Made by a program: the position numbers and the translations under genes
The notes under the pieces: generated by a model
What the model was told of the DNA's origin: nothing
Database searches by the model: none
The model's input: only the letters and a program-made list of their open reading frames with translations
Origin: Gammaproteobacteria bacterium
Lineage (GTDB): Bacteria; Pseudomonadota; Gammaproteobacteria; Granulosicoccales; Granulosicoccaceae
Length of the DNA stretch: 47,959 nt
Direction: 5' to 3'
Assembly (NCBI GenBank): GCA_019634245.1
Contig: JAHQVR010000135.1
Location: 1-47,959 of the forward strand
Shown here: in pieces, positions 33,782 through 42,969 of the stretch
Layout of the letters: every line of letters starts with the position of its first letter
Position numbering within the stretch: the stretch's first letter is position 1

Positions 33782-34671
33782 TGACTGAGCGGCATGGATT
33801 CCTCAGTAGCGTGGTTCCCGTGGTCACGGTGCTATTCGTTATCGGAGTGGTTTGGTTGGTGGCTACGGTTGTGCTAAACACACCCTGGCAAAAGGATGTC
33901 TATAAAAGAGCCGATCGAACCGATGTTGGACTAGTTGAATTTATTGGGGCCACGATGACGCAGGAGCGGCCGGTATTGCCCTCACCACAACAGGTTGCGG
34001 TGGAGTTATACAACACCACCGTGAAGAAAAAAATAACCTCTAAGCGCTCATTGCTGTTTCATTCGAAAATCACTTTATCATCAGCTCTGCTCGGTTTTGT
34101 CATGGGCACGCTGCTCGGCATCGTGCTGTCGGTGGGCATCACCTATAACCAAGCCCTGAATAAAAGCTTAATGCCTTGGATTATTACCTCACAAACGATT
34201 CCGATATTGGCCATAGCACCCATGGTTATCGTGGTTCTGAATTCTATTGGGGTACAGGGCTTAGTACCTAAAGCCTTTATCTCGATGTATCTGAGCTTTT
34301 TCCCAATCGCGGTTGGTATGGTCAAAGGCTTAAATTCTCCCGATATCAGCCACCTTGATTTGATGCACACCTACAGCGCATCCAAATGGCAGTCTTTTTG
34401 GAAGCTTCGATTGCCATCCTCGTTGCCCTATCTATTTACTAGTATGAAAATCGCCGTTGCGATATCTATCGTCGGGGCTATCGTTGCGGAACTGCCTACA
34501 GGTGCCGTTGCTGGGCTTGGTGCGCGATTATTGGCCGGTTCCTACTACGGTCAGACTGTGCAAATTTGGTCGGCTCTAGTGATGGCCTCCATATTGGCGG
34601 CCAGTTTGGTTGGACTGGTTGGTTTGGCTGGTCATTGGGTGACGCGGCGGATGGGTTTGCAACATGCCTAA
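33781..34671 (+). CDS. ABC transporter permease 1 of the pyrimidine-linked importer
   Basis: The 296-residue inner-membrane permease has an N-terminal helix and a BPD_transp_1 domain with about six spans. The coupling loop is near MHTYSASKWQSFWKLRLPSSLPYLFTSMKIA, a sequence typical of SsuC/ThiX permeases. The start overlaps the ATPase stop by one base (TAATG), and the end overlaps the next permease by 8 bases. Confidence 0.9.
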   Translation: MTERHGFLSSVVPVVTVLFVIGVVWLVATVVLNTPWQKDVYKRADRTDVGLVEFIGATMTQERPVLPSPQQVAVELYNTTVKKKITSKRSLLFHSKITLSSALLGFVMGTLLGIVLSVGITYNQALNKSLMPWIITSQTIPILAIAPMVIVVLNSIGVQGLVPKAFISMYLSFFPIAVGMVKGLNSPDISHLDLMHTYSASKWQSFWKLRLPSSLPYLFTSMKIAVAISIVGAIVAELPTGAVAGLGARLLAGSYYGQTVQIWSALVMASILAASLVGLVGLAGHWVTRRMGLQHA

Positions 34672-35803
34672 CAGTCACGTGATAGGCATGGTTGAACGCG
34701 TGCTGTACACCGTAAGCGGCGTGTTGGGTGTGTTGAGTCTGATGGCCATGACATTGCAAGGAGCTCTGTCTAATCGGCTGGTCATCACCGCTGTGATCGT
34801 TATAGTCGCAAGCATCGTGGGTATTTGGTTAGCGCTGCGTTTTGCCTTTTGGGCCGCTGTTTGGTTGTTGGCGAATTCTTCACTGTGTGCGCTGTTTCTA
34901 CTGTCGCATTTGGAGCAGAACCATCACGCGGTTCAGAACTATGGATTTTGGGCTTTAGTGATAGCCAGCTGGCTACTTGCCTGGTCGTCTGTAACGCGTT
35001 TTGCTGAAATCAACACCTTGTCGAAATCACTCAAGATGAGTTTGTCCTTTTTGATTCCTCTCATCTTTGGTGCCTGGTTGTTGTTGCTGTGGGAGTTTAT
35101 AACCCGAGGGTTGGAGGTACCTCAGGTATTGCTACCAGCGCCATCGGATATTGGTGATCGTTTTATTCATTCAATGCCAACGTTATGGGCAGACTTCAAA
35201 CAAACCTTCATTAAGTCGGTTTTAACGGGTTATGTGATGGGCTGCTCAGCCGGGTTTCTGGTGGCCATCATGATCGATCGCTCACCGTTCCTAAAACGCG
35301 GCCTATTGCCTGTTGGAAACCTTGTGGCTGCTTTACCGATCGTCGGCATCGCTCCAATCATGGTTATGTGGTTTGGTTTTGATTGGCAATCCAAAGCGGC
35401 CGTGGTGGTGGTTATGACGTTTTTTCCGATGCTGGTCAATACGGTGGTGGGTTTGTCAGCTGCGTCCAATATTCAGCTGGATTTGATGAAAACCTATGCC
35501 AGCGGTTATTGGCAAGCGCTGTTGAAACTGCGATTACCAGAGGCATTGCCGTTTATTTTCAATGCGTTAAAGATCAATTCTACACTGGCTTTGATTGGGG
35601 CTATTGTCGCTGAGTTTTTTGGCACGCCAATCGTTGGAATGGGCTTTCGCATTTCCACAGAAGTAGGCAAAATGAATGTGGATATGGTCTGGGCTGAGAT
35701 CGCTGTGGCGGCCTTGGCAGGTTCTCTTTTTTATGCCGCGATTGCGTTGATCGAGCGGATGGTCACCTTCTGGCATCCTTCGATGCGGACGGCTAAGCAA
35801 TAG
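34664..35803 (+). CDS. ABC transporter permease 2 of the pyrimidine-linked importer
   Basis: The 379-residue permease is longer than its partner because of about four extra N-terminal hydrophobic segments (residues 1-115). The common permease core carries the coupling loop MKTYASGYWQALLKLRLPEALPFIFNALKI. The two permeases together should make a heterodimeric channel. The 63-base gap to the binding-protein gene contains its own AGGGAGA ribosome site. Confidence 0.9.
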   Translation: MPNSHVIGMVERVLYTVSGVLGVLSLMAMTLQGALSNRLVITAVIVIVASIVGIWLALRFAFWAAVWLLANSSLCALFLLSHLEQNHHAVQNYGFWALVIASWLLAWSSVTRFAEINTLSKSLKMSLSFLIPLIFGAWLLLLWEFITRGLEVPQVLLPAPSDIGDRFIHSMPTLWADFKQTFIKSVLTGYVMGCSAGFLVAIMIDRSPFLKRGLLPVGNLVAALPIVGIAPIMVMWFGFDWQSKAAVVVVMTFFPMLVNTVVGLSAASNIQLDLMKTYASGYWQALLKLRLPEALPFIFNALKINSTLALIGAIVAEFFGTPIVGMGFRISTEVGKMNVDMVWAEIAVAALAGSLFYAAIALIERMVTFWHPSMRTAKQ

Positions 35804-35866
35804 TTTATTTGTACGATCTGAGGCAACTTCAGTAAATTGCCTAATTCAATAATAGGGAGAGTGTTT

Positions 35867-36865
35867 ATGAAATTACTAAAAAATACCATGATAGCGACGG
35901 CCCTGGTAGGCACATCATTGTTTGCCACAACGACCATGGCAGCCGATGATGTTACCTTGCAGTTAAAGTGGGTCACTCAAGCGCAGTTTGCGGGCTACTT
36001 TGTGGCTCAAGACAAAGGGTTTTACGAAGAAGCCGATCTCAATGTCACCATCAAACCGGGCGGACCTGATATTGCGCCTCCTCAGGTGATAGCCGGAGGT
36101 GGTGCCGATGTCGTCGTTGATTGGATGCCATCTGCTTTGGCAAGCCGTGAAAAAGGTGTGGCATTGGTTAATATTGCGCAACCGTTCAAGCGCTCGGGCA
36201 TGATGTTAACCTGCCGCAAAGAAACAGGAATCACGAAACCGGAAGATTTCAAAGGAAGAACGCTTGGCGTTTGGTTCTACGGCAATGAGTATCCGTTCTT
36301 AAGTTGGATGTCCTCTTTGGGCATTGGCACTGAGGGCGGAGACGGTGTCACAGTGTTAAAACAAGGATTCAATGTCGATCCGTTGCTACAGAAGCAGGCC
36401 GATTGTATTTCCACGATGACCTATAACGAATATTGGCAAGTCATTGATGCTGGAATTTCTGCCGATGATCTTTTAGTGTTTAAGTACGAGGACCAAGGCG
36501 TATCCACCATGGAAGATGGCCTGTACGTGCTGGAAGAGAACTTAGCAGATGAAGCCTTTGTAGATAAAATGGCGCGCTTTGTAGCGGCTTCAATGAAAGG
36601 TTGGGAATATGCACGAGAGAATCCCGACGAGGCTGCGGAAATTGTGTTAGACAACGATGCTAGTGGTGCGCAAACGGAAAAGCATCAAAAGCGCATGATG
36701 GCCGAGATTAATAAGCTGACGGAAGGTAGTGACGGTAAACTCGATCCTGCCGACTATGAGCGAACGGTAAAAACCCTTCTCTCCGGTGGGTCAGATCCTG
36801 TGATCAGCGCGCCGCCTGAAGGTGCCTGGACACATGCAGTAATAGACAAAGCTATGTCTATGTAG
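35867..36865 (+). CDS. Periplasmic substrate-binding protein, NMT1/THI5 family
   Basis: The 332-residue protein starts at the ATG at 35867, which gives a clean Sec signal peptide (MKLLKNTMIATALVGTSLFA, cleavage after TTTMA) and is preceded by AGGGAGA. The mature part is NMT1/THI5-like: LQLKWVTQAQFAGYFVAQDKGFY, then a Gly/Pro segment and VVDWMPSALASREKG. Family members bind pyrimidine-like rings such as hydroxymethylpyrimidine. Here uracil/thymine catabolites are the likely ligand from context. A strong terminator closes the operon. Confidence 0.92.
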   Translation: MKLLKNTMIATALVGTSLFATTTMAADDVTLQLKWVTQAQFAGYFVAQDKGFYEEADLNVTIKPGGPDIAPPQVIAGGGADVVVDWMPSALASREKGVALVNIAQPFKRSGMMLTCRKETGITKPEDFKGRTLGVWFYGNEYPFLSWMSSLGIGTEGGDGVTVLKQGFNVDPLLQKQADCISTMTYNEYWQVIDAGISADDLLVFKYEDQGVSTMEDGLYVLEENLADEAFVDKMARFVAASMKGWEYARENPDEAAEIVLDNDASGAQTEKHQKRMMAEINKLTEGSDGKLDPADYERTVKTLLSGGSDPVISAPPEGAWTHAVIDKAMSM

Positions 36866-36929
36866 TTTATGCTGTAAGAGGTGCCACAAATCGCCTACAC
36901 TCAATCGTAGGTATGTGAGTACAAACTCG

Positions 36930-36958
36930 GGGCGGGCTTATCAAGCTCGCCCTTTTTT
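36930..36958 (+). terminator. Rho-independent terminator of the mmsA-ABC operon
   Basis: GGGCGGGCT-TATCA-AGCTCGCCC, a 9-bp stem with one G-T pair, is followed by TTTTTT. Confidence 0.92.
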
Positions 36959-37005
36959 AATGTTTGCTCTTTGTCCGATAGACAAGTGAAGCAGCCCTAC
37001 CTGCA

Positions 37006-38238
37006 ATGATCACGAACAAAGCTCAATTGGACAAACCAGATACGAGTAAAAATGTTGTGGTAGCCATATTGGTCATGGCCACAGCACTGAGCATCATGTC
37101 TACCGATATGTATGCGCCTAGTCTGCCCGATCTTACTGGATATTTCGATACGAACGCCACGATGGTTAAATTAACCATCAGTCTAAATTTGTTGGCGTTT
37201 GGTATAGCACAATTGATCCACGGTCCCCTGTCGGACAGGTTTGGTCGTCGACCGGTGCTTCTGGTATCCCTGTTTTTTGTCGCAGTCTTGTGCCTCGCTT
37301 GTGCGTTTGCACAAAGCATTGAGCAGCTGATTGTGGCTCGCGTGCTTCTGGGTCTGGCCGCCGCGGCCGAAGCGGTAGTGGGTTTTGCCATTATCAAAGA
37401 TAGGTTCAATGAAAAAGAGCAGGTGAAGGTGTTGGCTTTGTTTGGCATGGTCCTGGCCATAGCGCCGGCCATAGCACCGATAGTAGGAGGATATTTACAT
37501 GTCCATCTGGGTTGGCAAAGTAATTTCTTTGTGTTGACTGGCATGGCGGTGCTGGTTTGGTTCGTCATCTTTTTTCATCTTTCCGAATCGGCAACCATCG
37601 ATCAGGCGGCGTTGCAGCCCGCTCGATTGATTAGCGGTTATGCCTTACATATTGGCAACTTGGAATTTATGGTGCACTCAGCGATGTGCGGGGTGGCGAT
37701 GGGTTTAATATTTGTGTTTGTTACCGGGGCACCGTTTGTCTATATCGATATGCTGGACGTCGCTGTGCAACACTATGGGTATTATCAAGCACTGGTTGTA
37801 CTGGCCTTTTTTTGTGGAAGCTTACTAGCGAGCTCTGTGTCCGACCGAATGGATCATGGGCGTTTACTGATTGGTGGCAATCTGATCATACTGATGGGTG
37901 CTGCGATGCAAGTCAGTTTTATCGCGCTGGATCTTCTGACACCCATTCGGCTGACAGTGGCACAAGCTATCATGCTGTTTGGCATGGGGCCGCTCTTTGC
38001 AGTAGCTCCGAGTCGGGCCATGCGCTCGGTCCATCAGCAAACCGGTTCAGCATCAGCGTTGCTGTCTGGTATAGAAAATTCTGCCGCGGCGGTCGCCGCC
38101 ATCATGATCAGTGTCATGCATGATGGAACCGCCTATCCCATGGCGTGGGTGAGTTTGTTTTTAAGTGCCAGTTTGCTGCTGCTGCTCTACCACAGCCGAC
38201 GTGCCACGCACATTTCCAATCTGAGGGTTGATGGGTAG
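37006..38238 (+). CDS. Bcr/CflA-family MFS drug exporter
   Basis: The 410-residue transporter has 12 spans of the DHA1 Bcr/CflA type. Visible signs are TDMYAPSLPDL in helix 1, the loop motif HGPLSDRFGRRPVLL, and helix 4 VARVLLGLAAAAEAVVGFAIIKDRF. Substrates in E. coli are bicyclomycin and sulfonamides; here they are unknown. No good ribosome site precedes the ATG. It lies after the terminator of the pyrimidine operon and has no evident regulator. Confidence 0.9.
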   Translation: MITNKAQLDKPDTSKNVVVAILVMATALSIMSTDMYAPSLPDLTGYFDTNATMVKLTISLNLLAFGIAQLIHGPLSDRFGRRPVLLVSLFFVAVLCLACAFAQSIEQLIVARVLLGLAAAAEAVVGFAIIKDRFNEKEQVKVLALFGMVLAIAPAIAPIVGGYLHVHLGWQSNFFVLTGMAVLVWFVIFFHLSESATIDQAALQPARLISGYALHIGNLEFMVHSAMCGVAMGLIFVFVTGAPFVYIDMLDVAVQHYGYYQALVVLAFFCGSLLASSVSDRMDHGRLLIGGNLIILMGAAMQVSFIALDLLTPIRLTVAQAIMLFGMGPLFAVAPSRAMRSVHQQTGSASALLSGIENSAAAVAAIMISVMHDGTAYPMAWVSLFLSASLLLLLYHSRRATHISNLRVDG

Positions 38239-38290
38239 TACAATCCATGGCATCGTGTGATTCGTCAACATAACATCACCTATTGCACTC

Positions 38291-40297
38291 ATGGTCTCAA
38301 TCCTTTCTGCACGATATTCATTATCGGTGCGATCACTTTTCCTGTTCACGTTGTTGGTATTTTGTCTAAATTCTAAACAATCTGTGGCGACTGAGGCGCC
38401 GATCAACGCGCATGCTCTGGTGTATTCATCCACCGCCATAGAGCTTTTTTTCACACCACCGACAGGCGCGCTGACACAAGTTTTGCGCAACGGTACTGAT
38501 CTAGGCCTCACTGATGCGCGCAGCTTGTTTCAGCCTAGCTTAGATCCCGCGATCAATTATCGTTATGAAATAAGAGCTATTGATGCTGAAGGTGAGGCTA
38601 GCCCGTCTCTGGTTATAGATCTGACTACGGCTAATTTCTCTCTTCCCATCAAGCGGATTGATGCCATCGCCGGAGAGACCGAGGCCGCGCCGGTTTCTGA
38701 ACCGGAATCCGATCCAACTCCAACCTCAACCCCATCAGCTGGTGATACACCCGGAGAAACGGATGGGTCTGGTGCGGTAGTGCCTCCGAGTACCCCAAGC
38801 GAAGATACTGACGTGACTGCTGCGCTTCCAGAGAGATCGGATAGTTGTAATGTGGCTTCCATCGCTGAACTTCGCCGCTGCATCGACGCCGTCTCAACCG
38901 GCGGTCAGATCCATATCCGTCAACACCTTCAATGTGAGGGTGGAGATTGTTGCACTGATGGCAGAGCACTGATCGACCTAACTAATGCAGCCAATGTCAC
39001 CATTCTTGGTAATGCAAAACGATTGCTTCGACAATCCTCCCAGCGACAATGCAGTCTGATTGACGTATCCAACAGCACAAATATCACCTTTAATCAGTGG
39101 CACCTGGACGACGATGTTTCGGTGGCACCCTGTGTCGTGGGCGATGGCTGCCCGCGCATGCTCCATGTGCGAAACTCGGAAAATGTTCGGTTTATCTCAG
39201 GCTCTGTCAGTCATGGAAAAGGCTACGCTATCTATGTGAATCAAGTGAATGGGTTTACGTTCGCCAATAGCGCATTGATAAATTCAGGCGTATTGGGTTT
39301 GTATGTCGGACATGGCGATACGGCCTCTCGTAACGTGCGTATAACAGACTCAGTCTTTCGTGACAACCAAACCAATGCTGTGGCGCTATTGGGCGTGGTG
39401 GGTGGCGCAGAGAGTAATCGCGTCAGCAATAATGTGTTCTTGCGCAATCATCGCAGAGGTCAATGGCCAGTGGCGCCTCAGTACGGCACTGGACTGACAG
39501 GAGGTGGTCAGTTCTATGTCGCCCAGGCCAATGGCGTTACGATCGAAAACAACCGCATTTTGGATGGCTATTGCAGTAACTGTTATATCCAGAACGCGGC
39601 CCGTTCTGGCGTCTCTGGATTGGAGTTAGGCCGACCCAATAGAAACAGCATTTCGAATTTACTCATTCGCAACAACACCATCATCAATCATGATGGCTTC
39701 GGCATCAATGGCAATGTCGGCACTGGAATACCGGCTTCGATCATCGTTGAGAATAATGTCATGATCAACAATCTGCGCGGTGCGAAGGGTATAGCAACTG
39801 GTACATTAAGCAACAACCAAGCGTACGATAGCCAGCAGTTTCAAAGCTTTGAATCTAGCGGATCTTTAACAGGGGCATATAGCATTAACACCTGCGGAGG
39901 AGGGTCGGTTCAACGCAGCTGCGGAGTGGGAGATTCAAATTTTGGACAATGTGGTGTGCGCCTAACGGCGAGTAGCCAGTCGTGTTCAACCCATAGCGCG
40001 GTATTAACCGGGCCAAATTTGCCGTTGTCCGAATTCGATCAAGTGTTTGCATCGGCCTGGATTTCCGGAACGGAAGGCAGTTGGTGTTTTGAGTTTTTTG
40101 CCGGCACTGGCCAGTTGATCGACCAGCAGTGTCGATCTTTTCGAGATGCAGATTCTTCGGATGTTTTAGTGTTCGTTGGAGCTCCGCAGCTCAACGCCAC
40201 TGCGCCGGCAGGTACCACTGCGGCTCGTTTGGTCATTCGAACCGAAGGCAATGGTACGTCTGTTGTGGTGGATGATATTCAGTGGTCAGGGTTCTAA
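38291..40297 (+). CDS. Secreted right-handed parallel beta-helix protein
   Basis: The 668-residue protein has a signal peptide (SLFLFTLLVFCLNSKQSVA), a fibronectin-like segment (about 35-120), and a Pro/Ser/Thr/Glu linker (about 135-180). A pectate-lyase-like right-handed beta-helix (about 190-530) follows, marked by recurring N-N-x-F/I and V-x-I-x-N-S turns (VTILGNAK, ITDSVFRDN, IENNRI, IRNNTII, VENNVMINN). A C-terminal beta-sandwich-like part (about 550-668) with paired Cys ends the protein. Polysaccharide lyase, epimerase or binding roles fit the fold; no catalytic residues could be assigned. It starts 52 bases after the exporter gene. Confidence 0.82.
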   Translation: MVSILSARYSLSVRSLFLFTLLVFCLNSKQSVATEAPINAHALVYSSTAIELFFTPPTGALTQVLRNGTDLGLTDARSLFQPSLDPAINYRYEIRAIDAEGEASPSLVIDLTTANFSLPIKRIDAIAGETEAAPVSEPESDPTPTSTPSAGDTPGETDGSGAVVPPSTPSEDTDVTAALPERSDSCNVASIAELRRCIDAVSTGGQIHIRQHLQCEGGDCCTDGRALIDLTNAANVTILGNAKRLLRQSSQRQCSLIDVSNSTNITFNQWHLDDDVSVAPCVVGDGCPRMLHVRNSENVRFISGSVSHGKGYAIYVNQVNGFTFANSALINSGVLGLYVGHGDTASRNVRITDSVFRDNQTNAVALLGVVGGAESNRVSNNVFLRNHRRGQWPVAPQYGTGLTGGGQFYVAQANGVTIENNRILDGYCSNCYIQNAARSGVSGLELGRPNRNSISNLLIRNNTIINHDGFGINGNVGTGIPASIIVENNVMINNLRGAKGIATGTLSNNQAYDSQQFQSFESSGSLTGAYSINTCGGGSVQRSCGVGDSNFGQCGVRLTASSQSCSTHSAVLTGPNLPLSEFDQVFASAWISGTEGSWCFEFFAGTGQLIDQQCRSFRDADSSDVLVFVGAPQLNATAPAGTTAARLVIRTEGNGTSVVVDDIQWSGF

Positions 40298-40328
40298 CAT
40301 CCACGGTAGTGCGGTTGCCTTGCTCAGC

Positions 40329-41252
40329 TCATACCTCGGTATGTTTATCACCAGAGGTTGTCCTTTCCATCCAAACGATCGACAAACCTCCTAGAAGCAT
40401 CAGCACGATACAAGTAATTGTTTCAATTCCAGCTCCCGATGGTAGAAACCATTCATAGCCCGTGACGACTTCCTTGGGGTCTTTGCCGGGTCTTTCAATG
40501 TGGTTAGTCAGCGTGTTTTTCCAAGGCCAGATGACCACCAATGAACCGAGTACAAATCCGGTCATCAGCGCTAAGGTGTGATCTTTGTAGTGCTTGAAAA
40601 CCCAAGACAACACATGAGAGAACGCGATTAATCCGAACCCGCAACCCAATGCCAGCGGTACCAATATATCCAGAGAAGCGCTGTTTATAGCACCCAGTAC
40701 CAATGAGTAGTTACCCATGATGATCAACACAAAAGATCCGGAGAGCCCGGGTAAGATCATGCTGCTAATGGCGGCAATGCCACAAATGAATACATAGACA
40801 AATGAACTGTTTTCGCTCGCTGGTGCCAACAACGCCAGGCTAACAGCGGTAGCGGTTCCCAAACACAGAGCGATTATTACGCTCGGTGTCCAGTGGCCGA
40901 CACGTTTGCCTACATAGAAGATCGACAGCAAAATCAAACCAAAAAAGAACGCCATCGTATAGCGTTCGTAAAACTCAAGTAGGTATTCAAACACTCTGGC
41001 CAGAGTAATGATGCTGACCGCCACGCCCAACAGCAACGCGACAGTAAATCGCCCATCGACTTGACGCCAAAAGGTGGCAAGCCCCTGCGTACGCAGCGTA
41101 TTGAGCGAGTGCGGGCCCCAGGCTTTGATAGCGTTAATGAGTCGCTCGTAGATTCCCGTTATCAACGCAATCGTGCCACCGGATACACCGGGAATTACGT
41201 TGGCGGCGCCCATACCCAGGCCTTTTAAAAAAATGCCAAGATCTGATTTCAT
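40329..41252 (-). CDS. DUF368 membrane protein, candidate undecaprenyl-phosphate translocase (PopT-like)
   Basis: The 307-residue protein has about eight membrane spans and the DUF368 signature near the start, GLGMGAANVIPGVSGGTIALITGIYERLI, with a second copy-like motif SSMILPGLSGSFVLIIMGNY in the middle. This two-fold pattern is typical. DUF368 proteins of Vibrio cholerae were reported as C55-P recyclers (PopT), important at alkaline pH. Assignment here is by family only. It lies 44 bases downstream of a phosphoribosyltransferase gene on the same strand. Confidence 0.85.
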   Translation of the reverse strand: MKSDLGIFLKGLGMGAANVIPGVSGGTIALITGIYERLINAIKAWGPHSLNTLRTQGLATFWRQVDGRFTVALLLGVAVSIITLARVFEYLLEFYERYTMAFFFGLILLSIFYVGKRVGHWTPSVIIALCLGTATAVSLALLAPASENSSFVYVFICGIAAISSMILPGLSGSFVLIIMGNYSLVLGAINSASLDILVPLALGCGFGLIAFSHVLSWVFKHYKDHTLALMTGFVLGSLVVIWPWKNTLTNHIERPGKDPKEVVTGYEWFLPSGAGIETITCIVLMLLGGLSIVWMERTTSGDKHTEV

Positions 41253-41296
41253 GTTATTTGGAATCTACTCGTAGAAGTGTCGGGCTGTTGCCAGTG

Positions 41297-41884
41297 TTAG
41301 AGCGGCTGATCCAGTGATTCCAGAATCGGCACAATAAAATTTTTATGCTCTGAGATCTCTTCAGGACTCAGACCACTGAGCTCATACGGCATCACTAACC
41401 ACTTATCGGTGGTATGCAAATAGTAGTCCGGCCCATGATCGGTCCGGTTATGAGTGGGTTTGTACCAGGGGGTTGCGATTCGGACTTGCCTAGGCATATT
41501 TTTTTTAAGTCGGCTGGAGAGCCTGTTTATCACAGCCCGAGTGTTTAACCCAGAACTGAATACGTCGTCGACAATGAGTAGGCCATCATCAGCGTTTAAA
41601 TTCTCTAGTAAATACTGCGTTCCATGAACCCGAATCTCTTGCTCGGGATTATCAACCATATGCTGATAGCTTAGTAAGCCTCGGTAAGAGGTGCGAATAG
41701 CAATGTGGTCGGTGTTAATGCCCAGATATTGCAAACATTCCTGAACGTAGATACCGACCGAACTGCCGCCACGCCATAGACCCACGATCACTGTAGGATG
41801 GAATCCAGAATTGGCTACATTCACACCAAGTTTGTAGGAATCGGTTAACAATTCCTCTTCACTAATAAATCGCTTCGACACCAC
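41297..41884 (-). CDS. Type I phosphoribosyltransferase-fold protein (paralogue A)
   Basis: The 195-residue protein has the PRPP loop LLIVDDVFSSGLNT (about residues 100-113), with two acidic residues followed by a Ser-Ser-Gly turn, and an early VIVGLWRGGSSVG loop like the PPi loop of hypoxanthine/xanthine enzymes. A tail PDYYLHTTDKWLVMPYELSGL follows. It is clearly similar throughout to the divergent gene at 42133 (shared GLWRGG/VWRGG, DHIAIRTS, LLIVDDV, WYKPT/YYKPT, PDYYLH). The base accepted is unknown. It may be a purine salvage enzyme. Confidence 0.85.
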   Translation of the reverse strand: MVSKRFISEEELLTDSYKLGVNVANSGFHPTVIVGLWRGGSSVGIYVQECLQYLGINTDHIAIRTSYRGLLSYQHMVDNPEQEIRVHGTQYLLENLNADDGLLIVDDVFSSGLNTRAVINRLSSRLKKNMPRQVRIATPWYKPTHNRTDHGPDYYLHTTDKWLVMPYELSGLSPEEISEHKNFIVPILESLDQPL

Positions 41885-42132
41885 AGCGCTGATTCGCTTA
41901 CACTGAACTCGGTAGGCAGTTTAACTCAACTGTCTTTGTGACCGGCAGTAATTGCTGATGTTATCGGATCCCCAATCATTGCTGGCTGTTGATTAAATGG
42001 ATCTAGATACCAGGTAGAGGGTTTTCTACGTACTAAGTTTGAACGCAACATCGGGCCGATAAACTGTGACTGGCTTCAGATCGGAATCGATCGAGCTATA
42101 TCTGACCGTCAGTATTGGTTGTTTTTTGAGCA

Positions 42133-42708
42133 ATGAACATGACTGATAAACACTACATCGATGCGCAGCAGCTATTAGAAGATGCCTTTCAGCTGGCGGC
42201 AAATGTGTATCGCAGTGGATTTCGGCCAAGCTTCATTGCGGCGGTGTGGCGCGGCGGCGCCCCGGTGGGCATCGCTATTCAGGAGTTACTGGCATACCGC
42301 GGTATTGAATCTGATCACATCGCTATTCGCACATCGTCGTACCATGACATCGACAAACAGGCGAGCGAGGTCAATGTCTACAGCCTGAATTATCTGGTCA
42401 AAAAAATCACATCGTCTGATCGATTGTTAATTGTCGACGACGTTTATGACACAGGACGCAGTATCGAAGCGATCATTGCCAGATTAAAGTTGCTAACACG
42501 TCTCAATATGCCCGAGGACATTCGGGTGGCGGTGCCTTATTACAAACCTACACGCAATAAAACATCCCGTGTACCTGACTACTACTTGCACGAAACTGAG
42601 CAGTGGTTAAAGTTCCCGCACTCTCTCGAAGGTTTGTCAATAGAAGAAGTGCAAACTCATCGGCCTGAACTATTTAACATACTTAAAACCGCCGACTCGC
42701 TGCCATAA
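42133..42708 (+). CDS. Type I phosphoribosyltransferase-fold protein (paralogue B)
   Basis: The 191-residue paralogue of the gene at 41297 keeps a textbook PRPP loop LLIVDDVYDTGRSIEA and the AAVWRGGAPVGIAIQE loop. The starts MNMTDKH or MTDKH (ATG 42133 or 42139) are both possible. The PRPP loop fits the consensus better than in paralogue A (DTGRS versus SSGLN), so the two may have different substrates, or A may be altered in activity. The shared 248-base region between the divergent starts has no strong palindrome. Confidence 0.85.
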   Translation: MNMTDKHYIDAQQLLEDAFQLAANVYRSGFRPSFIAAVWRGGAPVGIAIQELLAYRGIESDHIAIRTSSYHDIDKQASEVNVYSLNYLVKKITSSDRLLIVDDVYDTGRSIEAIIARLKLLTRLNMPEDIRVAVPYYKPTRNKTSRVPDYYLHETEQWLKFPHSLEGLSIEEVQTHRPELFNILKTADSLP

Positions 42709-42969
42709 CATCTTCATTCAATTTGTCAATAGGGTGAAAGCCGAGCCGAACTTTTGGCGCTGTCACAAAAACTGTTTGTCGGTTGCCGAGATTTAAATTA
42801 TCAAGGTAAGATTACGTCTGTGGTTATGCCAAGCCAAGTTCTCAATGGCTTTGTATAACAACAAAGATAGCACCCAAATTGTTTGCCTTTAGCGTTGTTC
42901 AAAATATTGACAATACAAGTCAGCTCTTTGGATGCAAGACCATCAGTGCTTGATTCGGAGTTAGTGTTA

